A stretch of 64,000 nt of DNA from Nocardioides sediminis (GTDB lineage Bacteria > Actinomycetota > Actinomycetes > Propionibacteriales > Nocardioidaceae), in NCBI RefSeq assembly GCF_003047295.1, contig NZ_PZYZ01000003.1, positions 62,001 through 126,000 on the forward strand, given 5' to 3'. Shown piece after piece: positions 25,621 to 34,426 of this stretch (position 1 is its first letter; every line of letters begins with the position of its first letter). The notes under the pieces are model-generated. The model was not told the DNA's origin. It searched no databases and was given only the letters and a program-made list of their open reading frames with translations. Position numbers and translations under genes: made by a program.

Positions 25621-26586
25621 TCAGGAGTCTTTCACGGTGATGCGGCTGCGCAGGCGCTGGACGAGCTCGTGCCGCGCACGCGTCGTGGATCCCTGCGGGA
25701 AGACGGTGTCGAAGGCGGCGTTGACCGCGGCGCCGATGAGCACGGCGATGGCCAGCAGGTAGAGCCAGAGCAGCACGGCGATGGGCGCAGCGAGGGGGCC
25801 GTAGATCGTCCGCGACTCCGCGGCCGTCACGGTCAGCACCCAGCGCAGCACGAACGAGCCGGCGATCCAGGCGATGAGCGAGAACGTGGCGCCCGGGAGG
25901 TTGAAGGCCCAGTTGGTCCGCACCGGCACCGACACGTGGTAGAGCGTGGCCAGGAAGCAGATGCACAGGGCCAGCACGAGCGGCCAGTAGAAGCCGATGA
26001 GGAAGTCGAAGCGCTCCGGCAGCCACCGCTCGACCAGCGTCGGGCCGGCCACCACCAGCGGGATGCTGACCATCCCGGTGAGCATCGCCAGGACGTAGAG
26101 CACGAAGGAGAGCGCACGGGTCTTGACGATCCCGCGGTGCCCGCCGAGCCCGTGCATGATCGTGATGGTGTCGACGAACACGTTGAGCGCTCGGGACCCC
26201 GACCAGAGGGCCAGCACGAAGCCGACCGAGATCACGTCGTAGCGCCCGCCCTCCAGGACGGTGTCGATCGTCGGCTTGATGATCGTGTTGACCGCCCGCT
26301 CGGTCAGCGCCTGCGACGAGAGGTCCAGGACGGCTTGGCGGACGTCCTCGAGCTGGGCGGCGCTGAAGCGCTCGGAGACGTAGCCGATGGCACCGGCCAT
26401 CGCGAACACCAGCGGCGGCACCGAGAGGATGGCGAAGAACGCCGCCTCGGCCGCCAGCCCCGTCACGCGGTAGCGCATGCACGCGCCCACCGTGGCGACG
26501 ACGACGCGCCACAGGTGCTCACGCACCGCCAGCCCCCTCGCCCGAAGGGTCTGCAGCGCCGGATGCTGCTCTCCCACCGAGACCAT
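25621..26586 (-). CDS. YihY/BrkB family inner-membrane protein
   Basis: 321 residues with about six membrane spans. Family hallmarks: GLAAEAAFFAILSVPPLVFAM near the N-terminus, ALWSGSRALNVFVDTI mid-protein, and YGPLAAPIAVLLWLYLLA near the C-terminus. Once called ribonuclease BN or virulence factor BrkB, the family has no settled function (lipid or solute transport suggested). The ATG at 26586 diverges from aidB with only 18 bases between starts, so the two promoters must overlap. Confidence 0.9.
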   Translation of the reverse strand: MVSVGEQHPALQTLRARGLAVREHLWRVVVATVGACMRYRVTGLAAEAAFFAILSVPPLVFAMAGAIGYVSERFSAAQLEDVRQAVLDLSSQALTERAVNTIIKPTIDTVLEGGRYDVISVGFVLALWSGSRALNVFVDTITIMHGLGGHRGIVKTRALSFVLYVLAMLTGMVSIPLVVAGPTLVERWLPERFDFLIGFYWPLVLALCICFLATLYHVSVPVRTNWAFNLPGATFSLIAWIAGSFVLRWVLTVTAAESRTIYGPLAAPIAVLLWLYLLAIAVLIGAAVNAAFDTVFPQGSTTRARHELVQRLRSRITVKDS

Positions 26587-26604
26587 GGCCCTACGGTATC
26601 CACC

Positions 26605-28239
26605 ATGCAGGCCCATCTCCGGGACGTCGCCAACCAGTCCCCGCCACTGGTCGGTCACAACGTCGTCACCTCCGACCTCGCCCTCACCGACGCGGTGCTC
26701 CGGCACGCCTCCGCCGACACGCTCGACTCGCTCACCTTGCTGGGAGCCGAGGCCGGCACGGCGGACGCACGCGAGCACGGGATGCTCGCCAACCGCCACC
26801 ACCCCGAGCTGGTCCCCTACGACCGCTACGGCAACCGCATCGACGAGGTCGCCTTCCACCCCTCGTGGCACTGGCTGATGGAGCGGGCGGTGGGCCACGG
26901 GCTGGCCGCGGCGCCCTGGACGTCCGAGGACCCGCACGCCCACGTACGTCGCGCCGCCGGCTTCCTGGCCTGGTCCCAGACCGAGCCGGGCCACGGCTGC
27001 CCGATCTCCATGACGTACGCCGCCGTCCCGGCGCTGCGGGCCGACGCGGCGATCGCCGGCGAGTGGACGCCGCTGCTCGCGTCGCTGCGCTACGACCCCG
27101 GCGTACGCGAACGCGGGTCCAAGCTCGGCGCTCTGGCCGGGATGGGCATGACGGAGAAGCAGGGCGGGTCGGACGTGCGGGCCAACGTGACCCAGGCGCG
27201 GCCCACGGCCGATGAGGGCTGGTACACGCTGCACGGGCACAAGTGGTTCACCTCGGCGCCGATGAACGACGTCTTCCTGGTGCTGGCCCAGGCGCCGGAC
27301 GGCCTCACCTGCTTCGTGGTTCCCCGGGTCCTCGACGACGGCACCCGCAACCGCATCGACGTCGTCCGGCTCAAGGACAAGCTGGGCAACCGGTCCAACG
27401 CCTCCTCCGAGCTCGAGCTCGACGGCACGCTGGCCCAGCGGCTCGGCGAGGAGGGCCGCGGCGTGCGCACCATCATCGAGATGGTCGCCGCCACCCGGCT
27501 CGACTGCGTGCTGGGGTCCGCCTCGCTGATGCGCCGGGCGCTCGCCGAGGCGTCGTGGCACGTGACCCACCGCTCCGCCTTCGGCGGCCGGCTGGTCGAC
27601 AAGCCGCTCATGCAGAACGTCGTGGCGGACCTCGCCGTGGAGTCCGAGGCGGCGACCGCCCTGGGACTCCGGCTGGCCGCGGCCGTCGACCGGTCGGGGG
27701 ACCCGCACGAGGCCGCCCTGCGCCGGATCGCGCTGCCACTCGCGAAGTTCTGGGTGTGCAAGCGCACGCCCGCCATGGTCGCGGAGGCGCTGGAGTGCCT
27801 GGGCGGCAACGGGTACGTCGAGGAGTCCGGCATGCCGCTGCTCTTCCGGGAGTCCCCCCTCAACTCGGTGTGGGAGGGCTCCGGCAACGTCAACGCCCTC
27901 GACGTCCTGCGCGCCCTGTCGCGCGAGCCCGAGACGCTCGAGGCCTGGATCACCGAGGTCGGCGCCGCCCGGGGCGAGGACCCGCACCTCGACCGGGCCG
28001 TCGACGACACCCTGACCCTGCTGGGCGACGTGACGTCGCTGGAGGTCTCGGCGCGGCGGCTGGCCGGCCAGATGGCCGCCTGCCTACAGGGCTCGCTGCT
28101 GGTGCGCTTCGGCCCGCCCGAGGCGGCCGACGCGTTCTGCGCGAGCCGGCTCGGGGCGTCGTACGGCGGCGTGTTCGGCACGCTCGCGGGCGGCGACCTG
28201 ACCGCGGTCGTCGAACGCGCGACGCCGGTGGTCGCCTGA
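26605..28239 (+). CDS. aidB: AidB-type acyl-CoA dehydrogenase
   Basis: 544 residues, the length of E. coli AidB (about 541) rather than the 380-residue metabolic enzymes. FAD-domain motifs MGMTEKQGGSDVRANVT and HGHKWFTSAPMND, then LECLGGNGYVEESGMPLLFRES and LNSVWEGSGNV, which are AidB signatures. AidB is induced by alkylating agents, binds DNA through its C-terminal part and is thought to protect promoters from alkylation. A TACGGT box ends seven bases before the ATG, so the message may be leaderless. The methyltransferase gene follows with a TGATG overlap. Confidence 0.9.
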   Translation: MQAHLRDVANQSPPLVGHNVVTSDLALTDAVLRHASADTLDSLTLLGAEAGTADAREHGMLANRHHPELVPYDRYGNRIDEVAFHPSWHWLMERAVGHGLAAAPWTSEDPHAHVRRAAGFLAWSQTEPGHGCPISMTYAAVPALRADAAIAGEWTPLLASLRYDPGVRERGSKLGALAGMGMTEKQGGSDVRANVTQARPTADEGWYTLHGHKWFTSAPMNDVFLVLAQAPDGLTCFVVPRVLDDGTRNRIDVVRLKDKLGNRSNASSELELDGTLAQRLGEEGRGVRTIIEMVAATRLDCVLGSASLMRRALAEASWHVTHRSAFGGRLVDKPLMQNVVADLAVESEAATALGLRLAAAVDRSGDPHEAALRRIALPLAKFWVCKRTPAMVAEALECLGGNGYVEESGMPLLFRESPLNSVWEGSGNVNALDVLRALSREPETLEAWITEVGAARGEDPHLDRAVDDTLTLLGDVTSLEVSARRLAGQMAACLQGSLLVRFGPPEAADAFCASRLGASYGGVFGTLAGGDLTAVVERATPVVA

Positions 28240-28973
28240 TGGCCACCCGCGAGTGGGACGCGGCGACCTACGACTCCCTCCCGCTCCCCCACGTCGCGTG
28301 GGGGCAGCGTGTCCTGGACCGGATGCGCCTCTCGGGCGACGAGCGGGTGCTCGACGCCGGCTGCGGGACCGGTCGCGACGGGGAGGCGCTGCTGGCGCGC
28401 TGGCCGGAGGTGCGGCTCGTCGGCATCGACGGCTCCGAGCAGATGATCACCCAGGCCCGCGCCCGGCTCGGCGACCGGGCCGAGCTGCACGTCGCCGACC
28501 TGACCGAGCCGCTGCCGCTCGCCGAGCGGGTGGACGCGGTGATGAGCGTCGCGGCCTTCCACTGGATCACCGACCACGAGCTGCTCTTCGCCAACCTCGC
28601 CGCGGTGATGCGGCCCGGGGCCCGGCTCACCTCCGACTGCGGCGGTCAGGGACAGCTCGCGGTGCTGACCGCGGCGCTCGTCGAGGTCACCGGCGAGGGC
28701 AAGCACGGCACGTCGTTCAAGGGCGTCGACGAGACCCGCGCGTCCCTCGAGCGTGCGGGGTTCGACGTCGAGGGCGTGCGGCTGCGGCCCGACCCGCTCC
28801 GGCTCGAGGACCCTGAGCTGCTCGAGACCTACCTCGCGACGGTCAACCTCGGCTCGCACCTCGCCACGCTGCCGCCCGAGGAGCACCGGCCCTTCGTCCG
28901 GACCGTGCGCGAGGCGATGGCCGAGCCGGTCATCGACTACGTCCGGCTGGAGATCGACGCCGTCCGCCGCTAG
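28239..28973 (+). CDS. Class I SAM-dependent methyltransferase
   Basis: 244 residues. SAM-binding motif I VLDAGCGTGRDGEALL, the acidic loop LVGIDGSEQMI, and ADLTEP. MSVAAFHWITDHELLFANLA resembles trans-aconitate/ubiquinone-type small-molecule methyltransferases (Tam-like). The ATG overlaps the aidB stop (TGATG), so it is translated with AidB. Substrate unknown. Confidence 0.88.
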   Translation: MATREWDAATYDSLPLPHVAWGQRVLDRMRLSGDERVLDAGCGTGRDGEALLARWPEVRLVGIDGSEQMITQARARLGDRAELHVADLTEPLPLAERVDAVMSVAAFHWITDHELLFANLAAVMRPGARLTSDCGGQGQLAVLTAALVEVTGEGKHGTSFKGVDETRASLERAGFDVEGVRLRPDPLRLEDPELLETYLATVNLGSHLATLPPEEHRPFVRTVREAMAEPVIDYVRLEIDAVRR

Positions 28974-28986
28974 CCGGCCAGGACCA

Positions 28987-30642
28987 CTAGGACCCCAGGG
29001 CCGCCGACACCACCTCGCGCGCCTCGGCCTGCACCTGCGCGAGGTGCTCGGGACCGCGGAACGACTCGGCATAGATCTTGTAGACGTCCTCCGTGCCGCT
29101 CGGCCGGGCAGCGAACCACGCCGACTCGGTGGTGACCTTGAGCCCACCGATCTTCGCGCCGTTGCCGGGCGCCTCGGTGAGCTTGCCGGTGATCTCCTCC
29201 CCCGCCAGCGACGTCGCCGAGACGTCGTCGGGCGAGAGCGCGGCGAGCTTGGCCTTCTGCTCGCGGTCGGCGGGGGCGTCGACGCGGGCGTACGCCGGGT
29301 CGCCGTGCTCGGCGACGAGGTCGGCGTAGTGCCGGCTCGGGGTCCGGCCGGTGCGGCCGAGGATCTCGCTGGCCAGCAGGGCGAGGAGGATGCCGTCCTT
29401 GTCCGTCGTCCACGTCGAGCCGTCACGCCGCAGGAACGACGCCCCGGCCGACTCCTCGCCGCCGAAGCCGAACGAGCCGTCGATGAGGCCGGGCACGAAC
29501 CACTTGAACCCGACCGGCACCTCGACCAGCGGCTTGCCGATCGCGGCCGCCACCCGGTCGATCATCGAGCTGGACACCAGCGTCTTGCCGATCCGCGCGG
29601 TGTCGGGCCAGTCCGGGCGCGCGCCGCCGAAGAGGTAGCCGATGGCCACGGCGAGGAAGTGGTTGGGGTTCATCAGGCCGGCGTCGGGGGTGACGATGCC
29701 GTGCCTGTCGGCGTCGGCGTCGTTGCCGGTGGCGACGTCGTACTCGTCCTTGCGGCGGATGAGCGAGGCCATCGCCGACGGGCTCGAGCAGTCCATCCGG
29801 ATCTTCTCGTCCCAGTCCAGCGTCATGAAGCGCCACGTCGGGTCGACGAGCGGGTTGACGACGGTGAGGTCGAGGCCGTGGCGGTCGGCGATCTCGCCCC
29901 AGTAGGCGACGCTCGCGCCGCCGAGCGGGTCGGCGCCGATGCGCACGCCGGCCTCGCGGACGGCGTCGAGGTCGAGCACCTGCGGGAGGTCGTCGACGTA
30001 GCTGCCGAGGAAGTCGTACGACGACGCGGCCGCCCGGGCGCGGGCGAACGGGATGCGTCGTACGCCGTCCAGGCCGGCGCGGATGAGCTCGTTGGCACGG
30101 GCCGCGACGACGCTGGTGGCGTCGGTGTCCGCGGGCCCGCCGTGGGGCGGGTTGTACTTGAAGCCGCCGTCGGCAGGCGGGTTGTGCGACGGCGTGACGA
30201 CGATCCCGTCGGCCAGCCCGGAGCCCGAGGAGCGGCCGCCGTTGGCGCGGATGATGGCGTGCGAGACCGCGGGCGTCGGGGTGTAGCCGTCGCGGTCGTC
30301 GACGAGCACGGTCACGTCGTTGGCCGCCAGCACCTCGAGGGCCGTGGCCCAGGCCGGCTCGGAGAGGGCGTGGGTGTCGCGGCCCATGAACAGCGGACCG
30401 TCGTAGCCCTGCTCGCGGCGGTAGTCGCAGATCGCCTGCGTCGTGGCGGCGATGTGGGTGTCGTTGAACGACGTCCGCAGGCTCGACCCGCGGTGCCCGC
30501 TCGTGCCGAAGGCGACCTGCTGGTCGACGTCCTCGGGGTCCGGGACCCCCGTGTAGTAGGCCGTGACGAGGTGGGCGACGTCGACCAGGTCGCGGGTCTC
30601 GGCGGGCTGTCCGGCGCGGGATGCTGCGTCTGCGGGGGCCAT
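28987..30642 (-). CDS. pgm: Alpha-D-glucose phosphate-specific phosphoglucomutase
   Basis: 551 residues, as E. coli Pgm (546). Interconverts glucose-1-P and glucose-6-P, feeding glycogen synthesis encoded nearby (glgC, glgA). Motifs: SRAGQPAETRDLVDVAHLV at the N-terminus, VAFGTSGHRGSS, catalytic phosphoserine in VVTPSHNPP, Mg2+ loop DADADRHGI, sugar loop GGEESAG and phosphate-binding PSGTED. The ATG at 30642 gives the expected N-terminus; the 15 codons further upstream are not conserved in type. Confidence 0.95.
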   Translation of the reverse strand: MAPADAASRAGQPAETRDLVDVAHLVTAYYTGVPDPEDVDQQVAFGTSGHRGSSLRTSFNDTHIAATTQAICDYRREQGYDGPLFMGRDTHALSEPAWATALEVLAANDVTVLVDDRDGYTPTPAVSHAIIRANGGRSSGSGLADGIVVTPSHNPPADGGFKYNPPHGGPADTDATSVVAARANELIRAGLDGVRRIPFARARAAASSYDFLGSYVDDLPQVLDLDAVREAGVRIGADPLGGASVAYWGEIADRHGLDLTVVNPLVDPTWRFMTLDWDEKIRMDCSSPSAMASLIRRKDEYDVATGNDADADRHGIVTPDAGLMNPNHFLAVAIGYLFGGARPDWPDTARIGKTLVSSSMIDRVAAAIGKPLVEVPVGFKWFVPGLIDGSFGFGGEESAGASFLRRDGSTWTTDKDGILLALLASEILGRTGRTPSRHYADLVAEHGDPAYARVDAPADREQKAKLAALSPDDVSATSLAGEEITGKLTEAPGNGAKIGGLKVTTESAWFAARPSGTEDVYKIYAESFRGPEHLAQVQAEAREVVSAALGS

Positions 30643-30713
30643 GGCGCCATCTTGGTGCCCACCGCTCGCTGCGTCGAGGACCGGCACCCCGGCGGAGGAA
30701 ATCTCGGGCAGGC

Positions 30714-30740
30714 TGTCGATCCCGGCCCTGCTCGCCCGTC
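30714..30740 (+). promoter_or_regulatory. Putative ECF42 autoregulated promoter
   Basis: TGTCGA (30714-30719), a 17-base spacer and CGTC (30737-30740), 47 bases upstream of the first DGPF gene. ECF42 sigma factors are known to use a TGTCGA -35 and a short CGA/TC -10 in front of their own DGPF operons. The match fits the sigma factor encoded at the end of this operon. Confidence 0.7.
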
Positions 30741-30787
30741 ATGGTGGTGAGGTCGCGACCGCGGCCCACCGACACAGGAGGAACCAG

Positions 30788-31138
30788 ATGAGCCGTTACC
30801 TGATCCTGCTCCCGGCGCCCGAGGCCGAGTGGGCCTCGTTGCCGGAGTCCGAGCACGAGAAGGGACACCGCTCGCACGTGCAGTTCCACGAGGAGCTGGG
30901 CGCCGGCGGCCACACCATCCTCACCGTGGGGCCGCTCGAGGCGTCGTCGCAGGCCGTCTCGATGCGTCCCGACGGCGACGGCGGTGCGCTGGTGACCGAC
31001 GGGCCGTTCTCGGAGACCGCCGAGCAGGTCGTCGGCTTCTACCTCGTCGAGAGCAACGACGAGGCCGACCTCCGCGCCGCGTGCGAGCGGTTCGCCGCGC
31101 GCGGAGAGCACATCGAGTTCCGCCGCATGGCCGAGTGA
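30788..31138 (+). CDS. YCII/DGPF domain protein 1
   Basis: 116 residues, ferredoxin-like YCII fold. The motif TDGPFSETAEQVVGFYLVES gives the DGPF name. N-terminus SRYLILLPAPEAEWASL. The ATG has AGGAGG eight bases upstream. First of three related genes followed by an ECF42 sigma factor, a standard genomic partnership. DGPF proteins are of unknown biochemical function. Confidence 0.9.
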   Translation: MSRYLILLPAPEAEWASLPESEHEKGHRSHVQFHEELGAGGHTILTVGPLEASSQAVSMRPDGDGGALVTDGPFSETAEQVVGFYLVESNDEADLRAACERFAARGEHIEFRRMAE

Positions 31139-31152
31139 GAGGACCGAGAGAG

Positions 31153-31515
31153 ATGACCGAGTACGTCGTGCTGCTGATGGGGGACGCCGAGCGCTGGTGG
31201 ACCGACCTGACCGAGGAGCAGCGCAAGGAGGGGTACGCCGCCCACGGCCACTTCTCCGCCGAGCTGGAGCGCCGTGGCCACAAGATCACCGGCGGGGCCG
31301 AGCTGCACCGCGCGTCGGAGGCGCGATCCATCGCTCCCGGCGCCGACACCGTCACCGAGGGCCCGTGGGCCGAGACCGCCGAGCAGGTGGGCGGTTTCTA
31401 CGTCGTCGAGTCCGACGACCTCGACGACCTGATGGAGTGCTGCAAGCTGCTCGCCGCCACGGGCGACGCCGTGGAGGTACGCCGGACGGTCACCGACCAG
31501 GAGCGCGCGTCGTGA
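31153..31515 (+). CDS. YCII/DGPF domain protein 2
   Basis: 120 residues. N-terminus TEYVVLLMGDAERWW, core VTEGPWAETAEQVGGFYVVES, where DGPF is replaced by EGPW. It lies 14 bases after copy 1 and overlaps copy 3 by four bases (GTGA). Divergence from its neighbours suggests old duplication rather than a recent copy. Confidence 0.9.
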   Translation: MTEYVVLLMGDAERWWTDLTEEQRKEGYAAHGHFSAELERRGHKITGGAELHRASEARSIAPGADTVTEGPWAETAEQVGGFYVVESDDLDDLMECCKLLAATGDAVEVRRTVTDQERAS

Positions 31516-31865
31516 AGTACCTGGTGCTGCTCATCGGTGACGGTGAGCTCAAGCCGTGGTCGGAGCACACCGCCGACGAGCAGTCGGAGGTGATGCGCCG
31601 GTTCGAGGCCTTCGACGCCGCGTGCCGCGAGCGTGAGGGGGTGGAGGTCCTTGCCGGCGAGGCGCTGGCCGGCCCCACCCACGTCACGACCGTCCGCACC
31701 CGCGGCGGCGAGACCAGGCTGACCGAGGGTCCCTACGCCGAGGTCATCGAGCAGCTGGGCGGGTTCTACCTCGTGGAGGCGCCGGACCTCGACGTGCTCC
31801 TCGAGCTGCTGCGGATCCTGCCGGCCTACGACATGCAGCTGTCCCCCGCCGTGGACCCGTACTGA
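31512..31865 (+). CDS. YCII/DGPF domain protein 3
   Basis: 117 residues. GTG start fixed by the GTGA overlap with copy 2. N-terminus KYLVLLIGDGELKPW, core LTEGPYAEVIEQLGGFYLVEA (EGPY instead of DGPF). The sigma factor gene starts three bases after its stop, so the four genes form one translational block. Confidence 0.9.
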   Translation: MKYLVLLIGDGELKPWSEHTADEQSEVMRRFEAFDAACREREGVEVLAGEALAGPTHVTTVRTRGGETRLTEGPYAEVIEQLGGFYLVEAPDLDVLLELLRILPAYDMQLSPAVDPY

Positions 31866-31868
31866 CCC

Positions 31869-33110
31869 GTGACCGCCGCGGACGATGCCCTCGAGCAGGT
31901 CGTGCGCGAGGAGTGGGGCCGCCTCGTCGCCCTGCTCCTCGTGCGGTTCCGCCGTCTCGACCTCGTCGAGGACGCCCTCGGCGACGCGGTCGAGGCGGCG
32001 AGCCGGACGTGGCCGGTCGACGGCGCCCCCGACAACCCCGCCGCCTGGCTGATGACCACCGCCCGGCGCCGCGTGCTGGACCGGCTGCGCACCGAGGAGG
32101 TGTCGCGCCGCAAGCAGGCGTTGCTGGTCACCGACGCCGACCTGCGACAGGAGGGGACGCGCACCATGGCTGACGCCGGGAGCCAGGTCGAGGACGACGT
32201 CCTGCGCCTCGTGCTGATGTGCACGCACCCGGCCCTGGCCCCGGAGGCCGCGAGCGCCCTGTCCCTCCGCCTGGTCCTCGGCGTGCCGACCCACGACATC
32301 GCCCGGCTCTTCCTGGTGCCCGAGCCCACGATGGCGGCCCGCATCACCCGCGCCAAGAAGCGGATCATCGGTGCCGGCATCCCGTTCGCCGTGCCCGACG
32401 CGACGGTGCTGCCCGACCGGCTGGACACGGTCGCCCAGACGGCGTACCTCGCGTTCACGGCGGGCTACGCGCCGGGCTCGGGGCCGGACCTGCTGCGGGC
32501 CGAGCTGGCCGGGGAGGCGGTCCGGCTGGTGCGCACCGTGCTGGGGCTGCGTCCCGACGAGCCGGTGCTGGTGGCGCTGCTCGCGCTGGTCCTGCTGCAG
32601 CACTCCCGGCGCGACGCCCGGGTCTCCGAGGGCCGGCTGGTGCTGCTGCCGGACCAGGACCGGTCCCGCTGGCACCACGACGAGGTCGAGGAGGCGATGT
32701 CCCTGCTCGCCCATCCCGTCCTGACCAGGCCCGTCACGCTCCTGACCGCGTCCTACGCACTGCAGGCGCGGATCGCCGCCGAGCACGCACGGGCGCTGCG
32801 CCCCGAGGACACCCGGTGGGAGCAGGTGGTGGCGCTCTACGACGCGCTGCTGGACCTCGCACCCTCCCCCGGCGCCCGGCTCGCCCGGGCGGTGGCGGTC
32901 GCCGAGGCGCACGGCCCGGCCGCGGGCCTGGCCGCCCTCGAGGGGGTCGACATCCCGACCGGTCACCGGGTCGCGGCCGTGCGGGCCGAGCTCCTGGCGC
33001 GCGGCGGGGACCCGGTCGCCGCGCGGGCGGCGTACGACCAGGCGATCGCAGCGTGCCGCAACGAGGTCGAGCTCGCGCACCTGCGCGAGCGGCGTGCCGC
33101 CCTCGGGTGA
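31869..33110 (+). CDS. ECF42-type sigma factor with C-terminal TPR-like extension
   Basis: 413 residues, far longer than a classical ECF sigma. The sigma-2 region has RLVALLLVRFRRLDLVEDALGDAV and APDNPAAWLMTTARRRVLDRLR. The sigma-4 region has LSLRLVLGVPTHDIARLF and PTMAARITRAKKRI. About 220 helical residues (DUF6596/TPR-like) complete it, including ALYDALLDLAPSPGARLARAVA. ECF42 proteins have no separate anti-sigma; the extension is thought to be needed for activity, and the DGPF proteins are its partners. GTG start. Converges on glgC with three bases between stops. Confidence 0.93.
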   Translation: MTAADDALEQVVREEWGRLVALLLVRFRRLDLVEDALGDAVEAASRTWPVDGAPDNPAAWLMTTARRRVLDRLRTEEVSRRKQALLVTDADLRQEGTRTMADAGSQVEDDVLRLVLMCTHPALAPEAASALSLRLVLGVPTHDIARLFLVPEPTMAARITRAKKRIIGAGIPFAVPDATVLPDRLDTVAQTAYLAFTAGYAPGSGPDLLRAELAGEAVRLVRTVLGLRPDEPVLVALLALVLLQHSRRDARVSEGRLVLLPDQDRSRWHHDEVEEAMSLLAHPVLTRPVTLLTASYALQARIAAEHARALRPEDTRWEQVVALYDALLDLAPSPGARLARAVAVAEAHGPAAGLAALEGVDIPTGHRVAAVRAELLARGGDPVAARAAYDQAIAACRNEVELAHLRERRAALG

Positions 33111-33113
33111 GGG

Positions 33114-34364
33114 CTACCCCTTGACGGGCTGCTGCTTGGCCAGGACCGTGAGCCCCTCGTCCACCACGAACCCGCGGGCGAGGTCCTCGTCGGGGTCGAC
33201 GCCGATGCGGGTGCCCGGCGGGATCACCACGCCCTTGTCGATGATCGCGTTGCGCACGACCGCGCCCTCGCCGACGTGCACGCCGTCCATGAGCACCGAG
33301 TCCGACACCTCGGCGCCGTCCTTGACCCACACGGCGGGCGAGAGGACCGACTGGTTGACGGTGCCGCCGGAGACCACCACTCCCGGGGACAGGATCGAGT
33401 TGAACGTGGACACCCCGGCGCCGCTCGCCCCCTCGACGAGCTTGGCCGGCGGGTGCGGGCCGTAGCTCGTGTAGATCGGCCACGCCTTGTTGTAGAGGTT
33501 GAAGACGGGCAGTGGCGACACGAGGTCCATGTGGGCCGCGTAGTAGGAGCGCATGGTCCCGACGTCGCGCCAGTAGCCGCGGTCGCGGTCGGTCGAGCCG
33601 GGGACCTCGTTGTCCTTGTAGTCGTAGACGGCCGACTCGGACTTGTCCACGAACCACGGCACGATGTCGCCGCCCATGTCGTGCTTGGACTGCTCGCGCT
33701 CGGCGTCGCGGGTGACGGCGTCACGCAGCGCGTCGGCGGTGAAGACGTAGTTGCCCATGCTGGCCAGCACCTCGTGCGGCGCGTCGGGCAGCCCGACCGG
33801 GTCGGTCGGCTTCTCCAGGAAGGCACGGATGCGCTCGGGGCTGCCCGGGTCCACGTCGATGACGCCGAACTGGTCGGCCAGCTCGATGGGCTGGCGGATC
33901 GCGGCCACCGTGCAGCCCGCGCCGGACTCGACGTGCGCGGCGACCATCTGGGAGAAGTCCATCCGGTAGACGTGGTCGGCGCCCACCACGACGACGATGT
34001 CGGGCTGCTCGTCGGTGAGCAGGTTGAGCGACTGGTAGATCGCGTCGGCGCTGCCGAGGTACCACCGCTTGCCCACCCGCTGCTGGGCCGGCACCGGGGT
34101 GACGTAGTTGCCCAGCAGGTTGGACATCCGCCACGTGGTGGTGACGTGGCGGTCGAGGCTGTGCGACTTGTACTGCGTGAGCACGACGACCTTGAGGTAG
34201 CCGGAGTTGACGACGTTGGAGAGGGCGAAGTCGATGAGCCGGTAGATCCCGCCGAAGGGCACCGCAGGCTTGGCCCGGTCCGCCGTCAGCGGCATCAGCC
34301 GCTTGCCCTCACCCCCCGCAAGGACGATGGCGAGGATCTTCTTGCGGGCGGGTGCGGCGCTCAT
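33114..34364 (-). CDS. glgC: Glucose-1-phosphate adenylyltransferase
   Basis: 416 residues; makes ADP-glucose for glycogen. N-terminal nucleotidyltransferase with [26 protein letters not shown] split here as [13 protein letters not shown] and [10 protein letters not shown], the catalytic/ADP-glucose motif DHVYRMDF, and a C-terminal left-handed beta-helix ([18 protein letters not shown]). TAGTTT lies six bases before the ATG and no Shine-Dalgarno is visible, so the mRNA may be leaderless. Divergent from glgA with 62 bases between starts. Confidence 0.96.
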   Translation of the reverse strand: MSAAPARKKILAIVLAGGEGKRLMPLTADRAKPAVPFGGIYRLIDFALSNVVNSGYLKVVVLTQYKSHSLDRHVTTTWRMSNLLGNYVTPVPAQQRVGKRWYLGSADAIYQSLNLLTDEQPDIVVVVGADHVYRMDFSQMVAAHVESGAGCTVAAIRQPIELADQFGVIDVDPGSPERIRAFLEKPTDPVGLPDAPHEVLASMGNYVFTADALRDAVTRDAEREQSKHDMGGDIVPWFVDKSESAVYDYKDNEVPGSTDRDRGYWRDVGTMRSYYAAHMDLVSPLPVFNLYNKAWPIYTSYGPHPPAKLVEGASGAGVSTFNSILSPGVVVSGGTVNQSVLSPAVWVKDGAEVSDSVLMDGVHVGEGAVVRNAIIDKGVVIPPGTRIGVDPDEDLARGFVVDEGLTVLAKQQPVKG

Positions 34365-34426
34365 GTGCCGAAACTAGTGGGGCGCACGGGGCGCGGTCGA
34401 CCCCCGTCGCGAGTAAGTTCCCCGTC

